A DNA stretch of 64,000 nt from Streptomyces pseudovenezuelae. Its GTDB lineage: Bacteria; Actinomycetota; Actinomycetes; Streptomycetales; Streptomycetaceae. The position numbers and the translations under genes were made by a program. This document shows positions 52,257 through 61,096 of the stretch, in pieces (within the stretch, counting starts at the first letter, position 1; each line of letters opens with the position of its first letter). The notes below the pieces were generated by a model. It ran no database searches. It was not told the DNA's origin and saw nothing but the letters and a program-made list of their open reading frames with translations. The DNA is taken from contig NZ_JARXVH010000005.1 of assembly GCF_029892565.1 (NCBI RefSeq), forward strand, positions 713,084-777,083, read 5' to 3'.

Positions 52257-53364
52257 CCAGCAGTCGTCCAGGACCGACCTGTTGCGGCGGTTCGCCGAGT
52301 CGGGTCGGAACCACCCCTACCTGGCGTTCACGCTCAACTCCATCTGCAACCTCGACTGCGTCTTCTGCAAGCCCCGGTGCATGCCCGACTACGGGCACAA
52401 GGACAAGACGCTCACGGTCTCCGACTACGCGGGCATCGCGAACGAGGCTGGGCTCTGGGGCATCCGCAAGGCGCACTGCTCAGGCGGGGAGCCGACGCTG
52501 CGTGCCGACATCCTCGACATCATCGGAGCGCTCTCCGACGGACTCGGCGACGAGGCGACCGTCGGCATGACCAGCCACGGCAACCTGCGCCGCGGCCTGA
52601 CCGTGGACGCTCTGCACGATGCCGGGCTCACGTACCTGAACATCAGCCTGCACAGCCTCGATCCCGCACGGTCTACCGAGATCATGGGCGGCGGCGACCC
52701 GCGAGTCTCCCGCGCAACGATCGACCGGGCACTCGAACTCGGCCTCAAAGTCAAGATCAACTGTGTGCTCCAGCGGTCGTACCTGGACGACGCCTTCGGT
52801 GTCGCCGAACTCGCCAAGCGACTCCCCATCGCCGTACGGCTGATCGAACTGCAGCGCATCGGACCGGCGGAGGCGCTGTTCCCCACGGAGTTCGTGCCTG
52901 AGGCGGAGGTCCGCGAACGCCTCCACGCCTGGTTCGAGAAGGCCGGCGAGATCTCCCGAACCGAGTTGGGAGTGCGAAGCCCGGGCCAGTACCTGCGGCC
53001 GCCCGGCTGGGCGGGCTCCATCGGGTTCATCTCCAACTCCTCCTGCGCCACCTGCTCCGACGCCAACCGCATCAAGGTCACGCCCACCGGTATCGCCCGG
53101 CCCTGCATCCTGCACAACCGCGACATCGCCCTGAAGCAGCACCTCGCGGACGGCACCATGGCCGACGCCTACGCCCACCTCTTCAACGCCATGCTCGAAC
53201 GGGACAGCAACGAGGCCTGGCAGGGCTTCCACTACGTCGACTACGACCTGCGCTGGGACCGCATGGAGCGGCCGGAAGGCGTGCCCGTGCTTCCCCTGCT
53301 GCCTGTGGCCAGCGGTACGGGTGGGGGCTGCTCGCTTCGCCGGCCCGGCGGTGAGTCCGAGTGA
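52243..53364 (+). CDS. Radical SAM protein, MoaA-like, with second Fe-S cluster
   Basis: 373 residues. The N-terminal CNLDCVFC (Cx3Cx2C) binds the SAM cluster; SGGEPTLR is the GGEP motif. The C-terminal part has CATCSDANRIKVTPTGIARPC, the arrangement MoaA uses for its substrate cluster. MoaA-type enzymes rearrange a nucleotide; others modify peptides, so substrate cannot be assigned. The ATG at 52243 with GGAGGG upstream lies inside the end of the dehydrogenase gene. Coupled to the next gene by GTGA. No short precursor peptide is visible nearby, so a sugar or nucleoside substrate is more likely than a peptide. Confidence 0.9.
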   Translation: MTLTDQQSSRTDLLRRFAESGRNHPYLAFTLNSICNLDCVFCKPRCMPDYGHKDKTLTVSDYAGIANEAGLWGIRKAHCSGGEPTLRADILDIIGALSDGLGDEATVGMTSHGNLRRGLTVDALHDAGLTYLNISLHSLDPARSTEIMGGGDPRVSRATIDRALELGLKVKINCVLQRSYLDDAFGVAELAKRLPIAVRLIELQRIGPAEALFPTEFVPEAEVRERLHAWFEKAGEISRTELGVRSPGQYLRPPGWAGSIGFISNSSCATCSDANRIKVTPTGIARPCILHNRDIALKQHLADGTMADAYAHLFNAMLERDSNEAWQGFHYVDYDLRWDRMERPEGVPVLPLLPVASGTGGGCSLRRPGGESE

Positions 53365-54458
53365 CCACGGTCCGTTCCACCACGTCGTACACGCGGCTCG
53401 GTGCCATCTACGCCGAGCAGTTGGCCACCCAGGGCGTCACCGCGAGCATGCTCACGCACAAGTGGCAGGCCGTCGATCTCCTCGCACCGCACTCGGACAT
53501 CGACATCCGCGTGATCCTCGACCGGGCCCCCGACTCGTGGTGGGAGTGGAACGAGCAACTGGCCGCCGCCCATCACCGGGCGGTGCTCCTGGACCCGGCC
53601 CACAGCCGGCTGCTCGAACATCCGCCCGGGTTCGCGTTCACCGCCGGCGAGCTCGAACGGAACCAGGTGTCACCGGCCGAGATCTCCACCTGGAGCCTGG
53701 TCACGGGGAACGCGGCCACGCTCGGGCGGTGGCAGTCCCGTGCGCGGACGATGCCGTGGAGCCGCGCGGACGAGAGGTTCTACCGAGGGATCCTCGACGC
53801 ACGGATCGGAGGTCGCTACCAACTCGACAAGGACAGCACCGACAACGTCCACCACGACCTCGACGGCTACCGAAGGCGCTGCATCGTCTGGCACTACGTG
53901 GCGCCGTGCTGGTTCGCGTCGGCGGCCCTCGCCACGCGCACCCGCTGCCCCGGGAAGACGGCGGCCCTCGACCAGTGGCACCCCGGCGAGCTCGAAGTCC
54001 TCGCCAAGGAGTTCCTCCGCCTGTCCACCTCCTCGGATCCGGACCCTTCTCCCGCGGACCTACTGCGCTCGGCCCACGTAACCGTGGACGCCGTACTGCG
54101 CCGCACACCGCGCCCGAGGCCGCTGCCGGAGGCATCGGAGGCGGAGGCAGCAGCGTGGACCACGACCGCCGGCATGCTCCGCGTGCGCGTCGCACGCTGG
54201 ATCTACTACCTGGATCCTCCGCCGGAAACCGAGACCGGCTACCTGATCGCTCGCGAGGAGAAGGAACTCCGTTCCGCCCGGAACACCTTGACCCGCCTGG
54301 CCGACCGAACTTCCGGCGCCGACGCGTCGCTCGTGAAGGCCATGACGGAGCTGCTGCCACCAGGCCCGACCACGGCGGGCACCCTTCGCGACCTCCTCGC
54401 CCAGTGGAGTCGTCACCGTTCCGTCGTCGAAGACTTCCTCTCCGCCAACTCCGCGTGA
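53361..54458 (+). CDS. Nucleotidyltransferase-like protein
   Basis: 365 residues. The N-terminal region HSDIDIRVILDRAP has the hDxD acidic pair of the pol-beta nucleotidyltransferase fold, but the GS motif that usually precedes it is not clear. The remaining residues are helical with no motif I recognise. It could attach a nucleotidyl group to a sugar or antibiotic-like intermediate. GTG start overlapping the radical SAM stop. The function is provisional. Confidence 0.6.
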   Translation: MTTVRSTTSYTRLGAIYAEQLATQGVTASMLTHKWQAVDLLAPHSDIDIRVILDRAPDSWWEWNEQLAAAHHRAVLLDPAHSRLLEHPPGFAFTAGELERNQVSPAEISTWSLVTGNAATLGRWQSRARTMPWSRADERFYRGILDARIGGRYQLDKDSTDNVHHDLDGYRRRCIVWHYVAPCWFASAALATRTRCPGKTAALDQWHPGELEVLAKEFLRLSTSSDPDPSPADLLRSAHVTVDAVLRRTPRPRPLPEASEAEAAAWTTTAGMLRVRVARWIYYLDPPPETETGYLIAREEKELRSARNTLTRLADRTSGADASLVKAMTELLPPGPTTAGTLRDLLAQWSRHRSVVEDFLSANSA

Positions 54459-54473
54459 CCAAAGGGGCTTTCC

Positions 54474-55289
54474 ATGACGTCCTCCGTGCTCTCCGGCGCG
54501 CCCAGGACCCTCAAGACCGCGAAAATCAAGATCACGACCAAGTGCAACCGCCACTGCGACTTCTGCATCTTCGCCGAAGGCGGCCAAGGCGAGAACATGC
54601 CGCTGGATACGTTCAGGCAGGTCCTCGATCGCCTCGGACAGATCCCGTTCCGGCAACTGCACATCAACGGCGGAGAACCAACCGTCCACCGCGACTTCGG
54701 CGAGCTCAGCGGTCTGGCCCGTGACCGTTTCCCGGACCAGGTGATGGTGCTCGGCTCCAACGCGATCACCCTGGTCCGCAACGAGCGTCTCCTCCAGGCG
54801 ACCCTCGCGCACTACGACCAGGTCCTGATCGGCTGCGACGAGGAGCACGACAACTACGACGAGGTCGGCGCCGTCGTCCCCGTACTCCGGGAGGCCGGAA
54901 AGACCGTCGTCATTAACAGCGTGCTGGAGGCCATCGCCCCGGACCGTCTCGGTCAACTGGCCGCTCTGTGCGACGAGTACGGCGCCGTCCACGTCACCAA
55001 CCACGTCCACCACATCGACGTCGGCCAGCCAGCCAACGATCTCGGCGGACTCTGTGACCGCAACGTCGACCAGCACCTCATGATCGAGGTCGACGGCGAC
55101 TGCTACCGGTGCTTCAACGCCATGGCCAAGAACGACAGCGAGTTCACGGTCTGGGACGACGACTTCGCCACCAAGGTCTTCGCGCCGCGCCGCGAGCACT
55201 ACGACTTCTGCCTGAAGTGCCACGAGTACAGGGACTCGGGTCTCCAGGTCGTCCCCTCCCCTCTCACCCGCCGCACGGCTTCCGTCTGA
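54474..55289 (+). CDS. Radical SAM protein 2
   Basis: 271 residues, short for the superfamily. It has CNRHCDFCIF (Cx3Cx2C), HINGGEPTVHRDF (GGEP), and a C-terminal Cys set (LCDRNV, CYRCFNA, FCLKCHEY) suggesting an auxiliary cluster as in SPASM or Twitch enzymes. It is clearly different from the first radical SAM protein in the operon. The ATG at 54474 is 15 bases after the previous stop with AAAGGGG upstream. It lies between the nucleotidyltransferase-like and carbamoyltransferase genes. Two radical steps in one small pathway is unusual. Confidence 0.9.
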   Translation: MTSSVLSGAPRTLKTAKIKITTKCNRHCDFCIFAEGGQGENMPLDTFRQVLDRLGQIPFRQLHINGGEPTVHRDFGELSGLARDRFPDQVMVLGSNAITLVRNERLLQATLAHYDQVLIGCDEEHDNYDEVGAVVPVLREAGKTVVINSVLEAIAPDRLGQLAALCDEYGAVHVTNHVHHIDVGQPANDLGGLCDRNVDQHLMIEVDGDCYRCFNAMAKNDSEFTVWDDDFATKVFAPRREHYDFCLKCHEYRDSGLQVVPSPLTRRTASV

Positions 55290-55312
55290 CCACCACCTTC
55301 CCGGAGGTCCCC

Positions 55313-57040
55313 ATGTCCGCAGCGCTCGGTCTGAACTTCCACCACGACACCTCCGCCTGCCTCGTCGTCAACGGCCGCATCTACGCGGCCGAGGAGGAGC
55401 GGTGGAGCGGCGTCAAGCACAACCGCACCACACGCAAGGGCGTCCTCACCGCCCCCACCCACGCCCTCGACTGGTGCCTGCGGTCCGCCGGTATCACCAT
55501 CGAGGACATCGACCATGTGTGGACCCCGTCCATGCGTCCCAGCCCTCGGCACGGATCGTGGGTGTCCACCGAGCAGGGCGAACTCGCCGCCCTGCGCCCG
55601 GGGGTGCTCGGGCAGCCGCTGAAGCTCATCTCGCACCACACCGCGCACGTCCTGTCCGGCTATCTGCTCTCCGGCGAGGAACACGCCGCCGGCCTGGTCA
55701 TCGACGCGGGCGGGTCCGCGCTCGGCACGGATATCGCGTCGGGACGCGAACGGATCACCGGCTACGACCTGACGCCGGACAGCATCGACCGGATCCACCA
55801 GGTCACACCGGCCATCGCCCCCGGCCCGTCCGGGCCCGTGCGCACCCACCCGTCCCTCGGCCACTTCTACCGCAACCTAGCGCTGCGGGTGATTCCGCCG
55901 GGCAACGAGGTCGAGGGCAGCATGATGGCCCTGGCCGCCTTCGGCGACCCGGACCGCTACTACAAGGAACTCCGCGACCTCGTCCGTCTCGGTGAGCACG
56001 GGCACGTACACATCGCGGCGCCATGGGGCTCGTACGACGCCGACACTCCGCTCGGGATCGAAGGCGCACTCTGGACCGCGCAGTCCGCCGACTCGAAGCC
56101 CCTGGACGCCCGCGCCGACCTGGCCGCGGCAGCCCAGCGGGTCTTCGCCGAGGCGGTCGTCCACGTGGCTCGTCACCTGCGTCATCTCACGGCCGCACGC
56201 ACGCTCGTCTTCTCCGGCGGCTGCGCTCTGAATTCCCATCTCAACGGCACGCTCGCCGAGCAGTCCGGTTTCGAGAACCTGTTCGTCGCCCCGGCGCCGC
56301 ACGACGCTGGCACCGCGGTCGGCGCGGCGCTCTACGCCTGGAACTACGTCCTCGGACAGCCCCTCCTGCCGACGCCCGAGGACGCCGACTGGGGCCCGCT
56401 CCCCGGCGCTCTGCCCGACGGAGCGCTCGCGGGCGGCTACCGCACCGTCTCCGACCTAGGTGAGCGGCTGATCCCCACCGTGGCCACGCTCCTCGCGGAC
56501 CACCACGTCGTCGGCTGGGTGCGCGGCGGCATGGAGTTCGGGCCCAGGTCCCTCGGCCACCGCTCGATCCTCGCCCACCCCGGCGAGGCGGCGACCAAGA
56601 CCCGCCTGAACGCGCTCAAACAGCGGGCCGACTACCGCCCGTTGGCGCCCCTGGTACTCGCCGAGGAAGCCGACGCGTGGTTCCTCGGCGACGGCGATCC
56701 GTTCATGAACCGCGTCGTACGCGCCCGGCACTGCAAGTCCGACCGAATGCCCGCGGTTGTCCACCACGACGGGACCGCCCGTCTCCAGACCGTGAGCCGA
56801 GGGCACTCCGGCGTCCGCCCGCTCCTGGAGGAGTTCCATCGGCTCACCGGCGTACCCGTCCTGCTGAACACCTCCCTGAACTTCAAGGGAACGCCCATCC
56901 TCCGCACCGCCGAACAGGCCGTCGCCGCCGCGGTCGAACTCGGTCTCGACGCCCTGGTCGTCGACGACACGTTGGTCCTCGCCCCGCACGTGCGGCTCGA
57001 CACGGCCCTGACGGCCCCCGGCGGAACGGACCGCGCATGA
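55313..57040 (+). CDS. Carbamoyltransferase (NodU/TobZ family)
   Basis: 575 residues. The N-terminal ASKHA-like domain shows ALGLNFHHDTSACLV, AAEEERWSGVKHN and a LISHHTAHVLSGY metal-binding His region, and the C-terminal YrdC-like half has FSGGCALNSHLNG, RGGMEFGPRSLGHRSILAHP and PVLLNTSLNFKGTPI, all standard for O-carbamoyltransferases such as TobZ and NodU. They carbamoylate a hydroxyl of a sugar or polyketide using carbamoyl phosphate and ATP. The ATG at 55313 has GGAGGT upstream; the frame also extends back into the previous gene. The stop overlaps the HD gene start (ATGA). A carbamoylated sugar-type product is the best clue to the pathway. Confidence 0.92.
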   Translation: MSAALGLNFHHDTSACLVVNGRIYAAEEERWSGVKHNRTTRKGVLTAPTHALDWCLRSAGITIEDIDHVWTPSMRPSPRHGSWVSTEQGELAALRPGVLGQPLKLISHHTAHVLSGYLLSGEEHAAGLVIDAGGSALGTDIASGRERITGYDLTPDSIDRIHQVTPAIAPGPSGPVRTHPSLGHFYRNLALRVIPPGNEVEGSMMALAAFGDPDRYYKELRDLVRLGEHGHVHIAAPWGSYDADTPLGIEGALWTAQSADSKPLDARADLAAAAQRVFAEAVVHVARHLRHLTAARTLVFSGGCALNSHLNGTLAEQSGFENLFVAPAPHDAGTAVGAALYAWNYVLGQPLLPTPEDADWGPLPGALPDGALAGGYRTVSDLGERLIPTVATLLADHHVVGWVRGGMEFGPRSLGHRSILAHPGEAATKTRLNALKQRADYRPLAPLVLAEEADAWFLGDGDPFMNRVVRARHCKSDRMPAVVHHDGTARLQTVSRGHSGVRPLLEEFHRLTGVPVLLNTSLNFKGTPILRTAEQAVAAAVELGLDALVVDDTLVLAPHVRLDTALTAPGGTDRA

Positions 57041-57642
57041 CCAGCACCCCCGCCATGGCGGACGAACTCGGCTTCAAGGACTGGCCGGAGCCGGAACGAG
57101 CGCGAGGCCGGCTCGCCGCGACCCTCGCCACGACGATCTACGCCGGTCACGTCCGAGACCAGGGCACGCCCTACATCAGCCATCCGGTGCGCGTCGTGGC
57201 CATCCTGAGGGACGAACTCGGCGTCACCGATCCCGAACTGCTCGTCCTCGGCTTGCTGCACGACGCGCTGGAGATCGCGCCGACTGCTGAGCGCCTCATC
57301 GCGTCCCAGCTGGGCCCAGCCCTCACCCAGCGCCTGCGTTCCATGACCCCCGACCATCGGCTGGAGCAGCGCCGGAAGCAGCCGTGGGACTCGGACATCT
57401 GGCACAACAAGATCAGGTGCCTCGGTCCGGAGGAACTGCTTACCCGTCTCGCCGACCGTATCGACAACCTGCGCGACCTGCGGCACTCGCCGGACCCGGA
57501 CCGCCGGGCGCGCTTCCTCGACAGTCTGACCAGCACCTACCTGCCGCTCGCCGAGGAGTCCCGCGACGTGAGCGCAGCACTGCGAGCCGCGTACGAGGTG
57601 CTCCACGCCGAGTACCGACAGCAGGCGGAGGCGGGCACGTGA
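57037..57642 (+). CDS. HD-domain protein (RelA/SpoT hydrolase-like)
   Basis: 201 residues. Metal-binding HD set: His in YISHPVRVVAIL, HDALE (HD pair), and Asp in LADRIDNLRDL, the order used by the Mesh1/SpoT hydrolase domain. Enzymes of this type remove pyrophosphate or phosphate from nucleotides; here it could hydrolyse a nucleotide intermediate made by the neighbouring genes. ATG at 57037 overlaps the carbamoyltransferase stop and its own stop overlaps the next gene (GTGA). No RelA synthetase domain is present, so a general stringent-response role is unlikely. Confidence 0.85.
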   Translation: MTSTPAMADELGFKDWPEPERARGRLAATLATTIYAGHVRDQGTPYISHPVRVVAILRDELGVTDPELLVLGLLHDALEIAPTAERLIASQLGPALTQRLRSMTPDHRLEQRRKQPWDSDIWHNKIRCLGPEELLTRLADRIDNLRDLRHSPDPDRRARFLDSLTSTYLPLAEESRDVSAALRAAYEVLHAEYRQQAEAGT

Positions 57643-58631
57643 CCCCGGTGGTCCACTCCATGTCGCCGCAGGGTCGCACCGGTGGCCGCGTCTACCTCCG
57701 CATGATCCACGAGGTCACAGCTGGCTCGATCGAGTGGCGGACGGTGCCGGACTACAAGCGCGTCTACGCCGTCCGCCGAGGACGTAAGGTGCGCCATCTC
57801 GCCCGCCTCGCGCCTCACATCCGCGAACTCAGAGACAGGCCGGGCGCGTTCCTCTGGGACGACCTCAGCATCCTGTTCTTCACCCCGGAGATGCGGGCCC
57901 GGACCGTCTTCGTCTTCCACCACTACGAGCCGCTGCAGTTCGATTCCTGGCCCCTCGAACCGCTGCTGTGGCGCAGGCTCTTCGCGGTTCTGTCCCAGTG
58001 CCGCGCGGTCGTATGCGTCGCTCCGTCCTGGGCGGCGTTCCTGCGGGAGCGCGGGGTGGACAACGTCCAGGTGATCTACAACGCCTTCAATCTCGCCGAG
58101 ATCGACCGAGTCCGCGGTATGGACCCGGCCGATTGCAAGGCCCGCCTCGGTCTCCCTCAGAACGAGATCACGGTGTACGCGGGCAAGGCCGTGCACTGGA
58201 AGGGCGTCGAGACGGTCGCCAGGGCCGTCGAGGGCGAACCCGGGCTCCGTCTCGTGACGACCGGAAGCAACACCATCGGCTCCCCGGGGCTCCACTTCGA
58301 CCTGCCCCGTCCCAGGTACCTCGAACTGCTGCGGGCCTGCGACGTCGGGGTCTTCACTCCGCGCATGCGGGAAGGGTGGAGCCGATGTGCCGCGGAGGCG
58401 CTGCTCCTGGGCATGCCCTGCCTCATCCAGCCGATCGCCGGACTCGGAGACCTCGCGCGTCTGACCGAGCAGCCGCAGCCGGATCCGCGTCGGCTAACCC
58501 AGCAGATACGGGAGCGGGCGGATGCGGCACCCGACGCGTCGAAGGCCGTGTACGAGACGCTGGCCCGCTTCGACACCGCGTACTTCGGCGACGCCTGGTC
58601 CCGCCTCCTCGCACAGGTGACGGGACCATGA
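57639..58631 (+). CDS. Glycosyltransferase 2 (GT4-like)
   Basis: 330 residues. The N-terminal region has HSMSPQGRTGGRVYLRMIHE, and the sugar-nucleotide domain has VYAGKAVHWKGVETVARAV and FTPRMREGWSRCAAEALLLG, the EX7E-like region of GT4 enzymes. It is distinct from the first glycosyltransferase of the operon, so two different sugar transfers are possible. GTG start at 57639 is coupled to the HD gene. Last gene of the operon; it converges with gltX, with 11 bases between the two stops and a hairpin spanning them. Confidence 0.85.
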   Translation: MTPVVHSMSPQGRTGGRVYLRMIHEVTAGSIEWRTVPDYKRVYAVRRGRKVRHLARLAPHIRELRDRPGAFLWDDLSILFFTPEMRARTVFVFHHYEPLQFDSWPLEPLLWRRLFAVLSQCRAVVCVAPSWAAFLRERGVDNVQVIYNAFNLAEIDRVRGMDPADCKARLGLPQNEITVYAGKAVHWKGVETVARAVEGEPGLRLVTTGSNTIGSPGLHFDLPRPRYLELLRACDVGVFTPRMREGWSRCAAEALLLGMPCLIQPIAGLGDLARLTEQPQPDPRRLTQQIRERADAAPDASKAVYETLARFDTAYFGDAWSRLLAQVTGP

Positions 58632-58645
58632 TCACGGAGTGATCA
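58629..58645. terminator. Inverted repeat covering two convergent stop codons
   Basis: TGATCAC and GTGATCA are perfect complements around GGA. The left arm includes the stop of the glycosyltransferase gene and the right arm the stop of gltX, so the hairpin may terminate both transcripts. It is short and has no U-tract. Confidence 0.5.
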
Positions 58646-60058
58646 GCCGGCCAGCTTCGCCAGCGCAGCGTCGATCCGGGCGAGCGTTCGGTCCTTGCCG
58701 AGGACCTCCAGCGACTCGAAGAGGGGCAGACCGACCGTGCGGCCCGTGACCGCGACGCGCACCGGGGCCTGGGCCTTGCCCAGCTTCAGACCGTGCTCCT
58801 CGCCGGCAGCCAGGACCGCCTCCTTGAGGGACTCAGGGCTGGTCCAGTCGGCCGTCTCCAGCTTGGCCCGGGCCGTGGTGAGGAGCGCCACCGGGTCGCC
58901 CTTCATCGCCTTGTCCCAGGACGCCTCGTCCTCCACGGGCTCCTTCAGGAACAGGAAGTCGACGTTGGCCGTGATGTCCGACAGGACGGCCACGCGGGTC
59001 TGGGCATGGGGGGCGATCGCCTCCCACGCGGCCTGATCGAAGTCCTCTGGCGCCCAGTTGGCGTACGGAGCACGCAGCCACGGCTCGCAGGCCGCGACGA
59101 ACGTCTCCAGCGGCAGGGATCGGATGTACTCGCCGTTGAAGGCGGTGAGCTTCTTGATGTCGAAGAAGGCCGGCGAGGTGTTCACGTCCTCGACGCGGAA
59201 CTTCTGCTCCAGCTCCTCGTACGGAAGGATCTCGACGTCGTCCCCAGGACCCCAGCCGAGCAGCATCAGGTAGTTGGTCATCGCCTCCGGCAGGAAGCCC
59301 TCGGCGAGGTAGTCCTCAAGAGCGACCTTGTCCCGGCGCTTGGACAGCTTCTGCCGCTTCTCGTTCACGATCACCGGCAGGTGCGCCCACACCGGGGCCT
59401 TCGCGCCGAGCGCCTCCCACAGGAGCTGCTGCTTGGGCGTGTTCGACAGGTGCTCGTCACCCCGGATAACCAGGGTGATGCCCTCGTCGAGGTCGTCGAC
59501 CACGTTGGCGATCAGGAAGACCGGGGAGCCGTCACCGCGGGCGATGACGAAGTCCTCGATCGCCGAGTTCGGGAAGGACGGCTCACCCCGGATGAGGTCC
59601 ACGACGACCGTCTCGCCCTCGGTGGGCGTACGGAACCGCAGCGCCCGGCCCTCCACGTACTCCAGCCCCCGGTCCCGGCAGAAGCCGTCGTAGCCGAGGT
59701 GCTGCGAACCGGTCCGCTCCTGGAGCTGCTCACGGGTGCAGTCGCAGTAGTACGCGCGGCCCTGCGCGTAGAGCTGCTGTGCGGCCTCGGTGTGACGGTC
59801 GGCGTTCTGCGACTGGAAGTACGGACCCTCGAAGGCGGGATCGTCCTTGGAGATCCCGATGGACGCGAGCGCGCTGATGATGCCGTCGATCCACTCCGGC
59901 TTGTTGCGGGCCGCGTCGGTGTCCTCGATACGCAGGACGAACTTGCCCCCCGACTGTCGTGCGACGGCCCAGTTGTAGAGAGCCGACCGGGCCCCGCCAA
60001 CGTGGAACATTCCAGTCGGGGACGGGGCGAAGCGCACGCGCGTGGAGGCTGTAGACAT
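58643..60058 (-). CDS. gltX: Glutamyl-tRNA synthetase
   Basis: 471 residues. The HIGH-type motif is in RFAPSPTGMFHVGGARSALY, followed by RIEDTDAARN, and KMSKS as KRQKLSKRRDKV; the C-terminal anticodon domain is present. Cytoplasmic enzyme charging tRNA-Glu. The ATG at 60058 is preferred over an upstream frame to 60127. It differs in the first 60 residues from the main Streptomyces GltX sequence as I know it, so it may be a second copy; position next to a biosynthetic operon would fit a resistance or supply role but a plain duplicate is equally possible. Confidence 0.93.
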   Translation of the reverse strand: MSTASTRVRFAPSPTGMFHVGGARSALYNWAVARQSGGKFVLRIEDTDAARNKPEWIDGIISALASIGISKDDPAFEGPYFQSQNADRHTEAAQQLYAQGRAYYCDCTREQLQERTGSQHLGYDGFCRDRGLEYVEGRALRFRTPTEGETVVVDLIRGEPSFPNSAIEDFVIARGDGSPVFLIANVVDDLDEGITLVIRGDEHLSNTPKQQLLWEALGAKAPVWAHLPVIVNEKRQKLSKRRDKVALEDYLAEGFLPEAMTNYLMLLGWGPGDDVEILPYEELEQKFRVEDVNTSPAFFDIKKLTAFNGEYIRSLPLETFVAACEPWLRAPYANWAPEDFDQAAWEAIAPHAQTRVAVLSDITANVDFLFLKEPVEDEASWDKAMKGDPVALLTTARAKLETADWTSPESLKEAVLAAGEEHGLKLGKAQAPVRVAVTGRTVGLPLFESLEVLGKDRTLARIDAALAKLAG

Positions 60059-60151
60059 GGGCGCAAGCCTACCGATTCCCAGTAGGTGCTCGCCCGCACC
60101 CACAGGAGCTGGCGTCATCCTTCTCATCGCACCCAGCGAGCCCGCGCCCCT

Positions 60152-60934
60152 TCAGTCCGTCGCTGTGCGACGGCTGCGTTCGCATACGTGCCAGGCTGTG
60201 GCCTCGCTGACCTCGAATGTCGCGCCGAGCTGGGCATACGTGGCTCCGCTTTCCTCACGCATCCGTACGAGATCGGCTTCCTGTGCATTGGTGAGAGCAT
60301 GCCGTCCGCCTCGTCCAGAGGCCGGTACAGGAGGTGGATCGGCGAGGTGGCGCCAAGTCGCCCCCTGCACAGCCGCTCGAACTGTCGCGTACTTCAGATG
60401 AAATTTGTCAGCGAGCGATCGTATGGAGGCACCGTTGGCATGCTCAAGCCTCATCTCCCCCACTGTCGCCGCAGTCAGGAGTACGCCTGGACGGCGCGCT
60501 TCCTCTAGGGTCTCTTCGGCCGCCTGTTCATCGACGTGCGCCCAGGTGACGCCCCGGATCGCATCGTGAACGGTGTTGTAGGTAAGGCCGTCTCTCGTCG
60601 CGAGATAGCGAACCGACGCGCCACCAGCATGCTCACGCCTCAACCGACGCACATGATCATCGTCCAGAACGGTAGGGCTCGGCTGGTCGGGTTCAGCAGG
60701 CTGAGGCCGGCCGATTGGCGGCGGGTTGTCCACCCGGCGCCAGGTGACGCCATAGACCGCCTTGGACAGCGCCCTGCTGGTCACCCCAAACGCACGAGCA
60801 AGACCATCTACCGACGCCCCGTTCTGCACCTGCCGCCGCGCGTCGCGCACCAGCTCGGCTGTGAGCACCCTCCGGCCGCCGAGGTGTTCCCGTTCTGAGC
60901 CATCAGGATGACCTTCCGGGGTTTGCGGCGACAC
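60152..60934 (-). CDS. Protein with four HTH-like repeats
   Basis: 260 residues organised as four related segments of about 55 residues: VRDARRQVQNGASVDGLARA, VRRLRREHAGGASVRYLATR, VGEMRLEHANGASIRSLADK and LVRMREESGATYAQLGAT. The first three end in VTW or ATW with the spacing of a helix-turn-helix plus a short C-cap; the fourth ends at WHVCERS. Each looks like a Hin/resolvase-type HTH. GTG start at 60934 with GGGGAG upstream. A multivalent DNA-binding protein is likely; whether it regulates, or belongs to a homing-type or phage element, cannot be told. Confidence 0.7.
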   Translation of the reverse strand: MSPQTPEGHPDGSEREHLGGRRVLTAELVRDARRQVQNGASVDGLARAFGVTSRALSKAVYGVTWRRVDNPPPIGRPQPAEPDQPSPTVLDDDHVRRLRREHAGGASVRYLATRDGLTYNTVHDAIRGVTWAHVDEQAAEETLEEARRPGVLLTAATVGEMRLEHANGASIRSLADKFHLKYATVRAAVQGATWRHLADPPPVPASGRGGRHALTNAQEADLVRMREESGATYAQLGATFEVSEATAWHVCERSRRTATD

Positions 60935-61096
60935 GTGAAAGCACTCCCCACCTACTGAACCCGGGCAAGGCCAGGCTCGGACCTTCAGTAGGCCGCCACA
61001 TGTACGGTGACAGGACCACCTCCGAGGGCCACACCGTTCTTTACGGGTATGGACTGATCCGTTTGCATGCTGTCCGCGGTCGACGCCCCGTCCAGC

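Noticed and set aside
49906..58631. RiPP cluster, because of the two radical SAM enzymes
   Set aside because: No short precursor gene, RRE domain or peptidase is seen; the companions are sugar and nucleotide enzymes.
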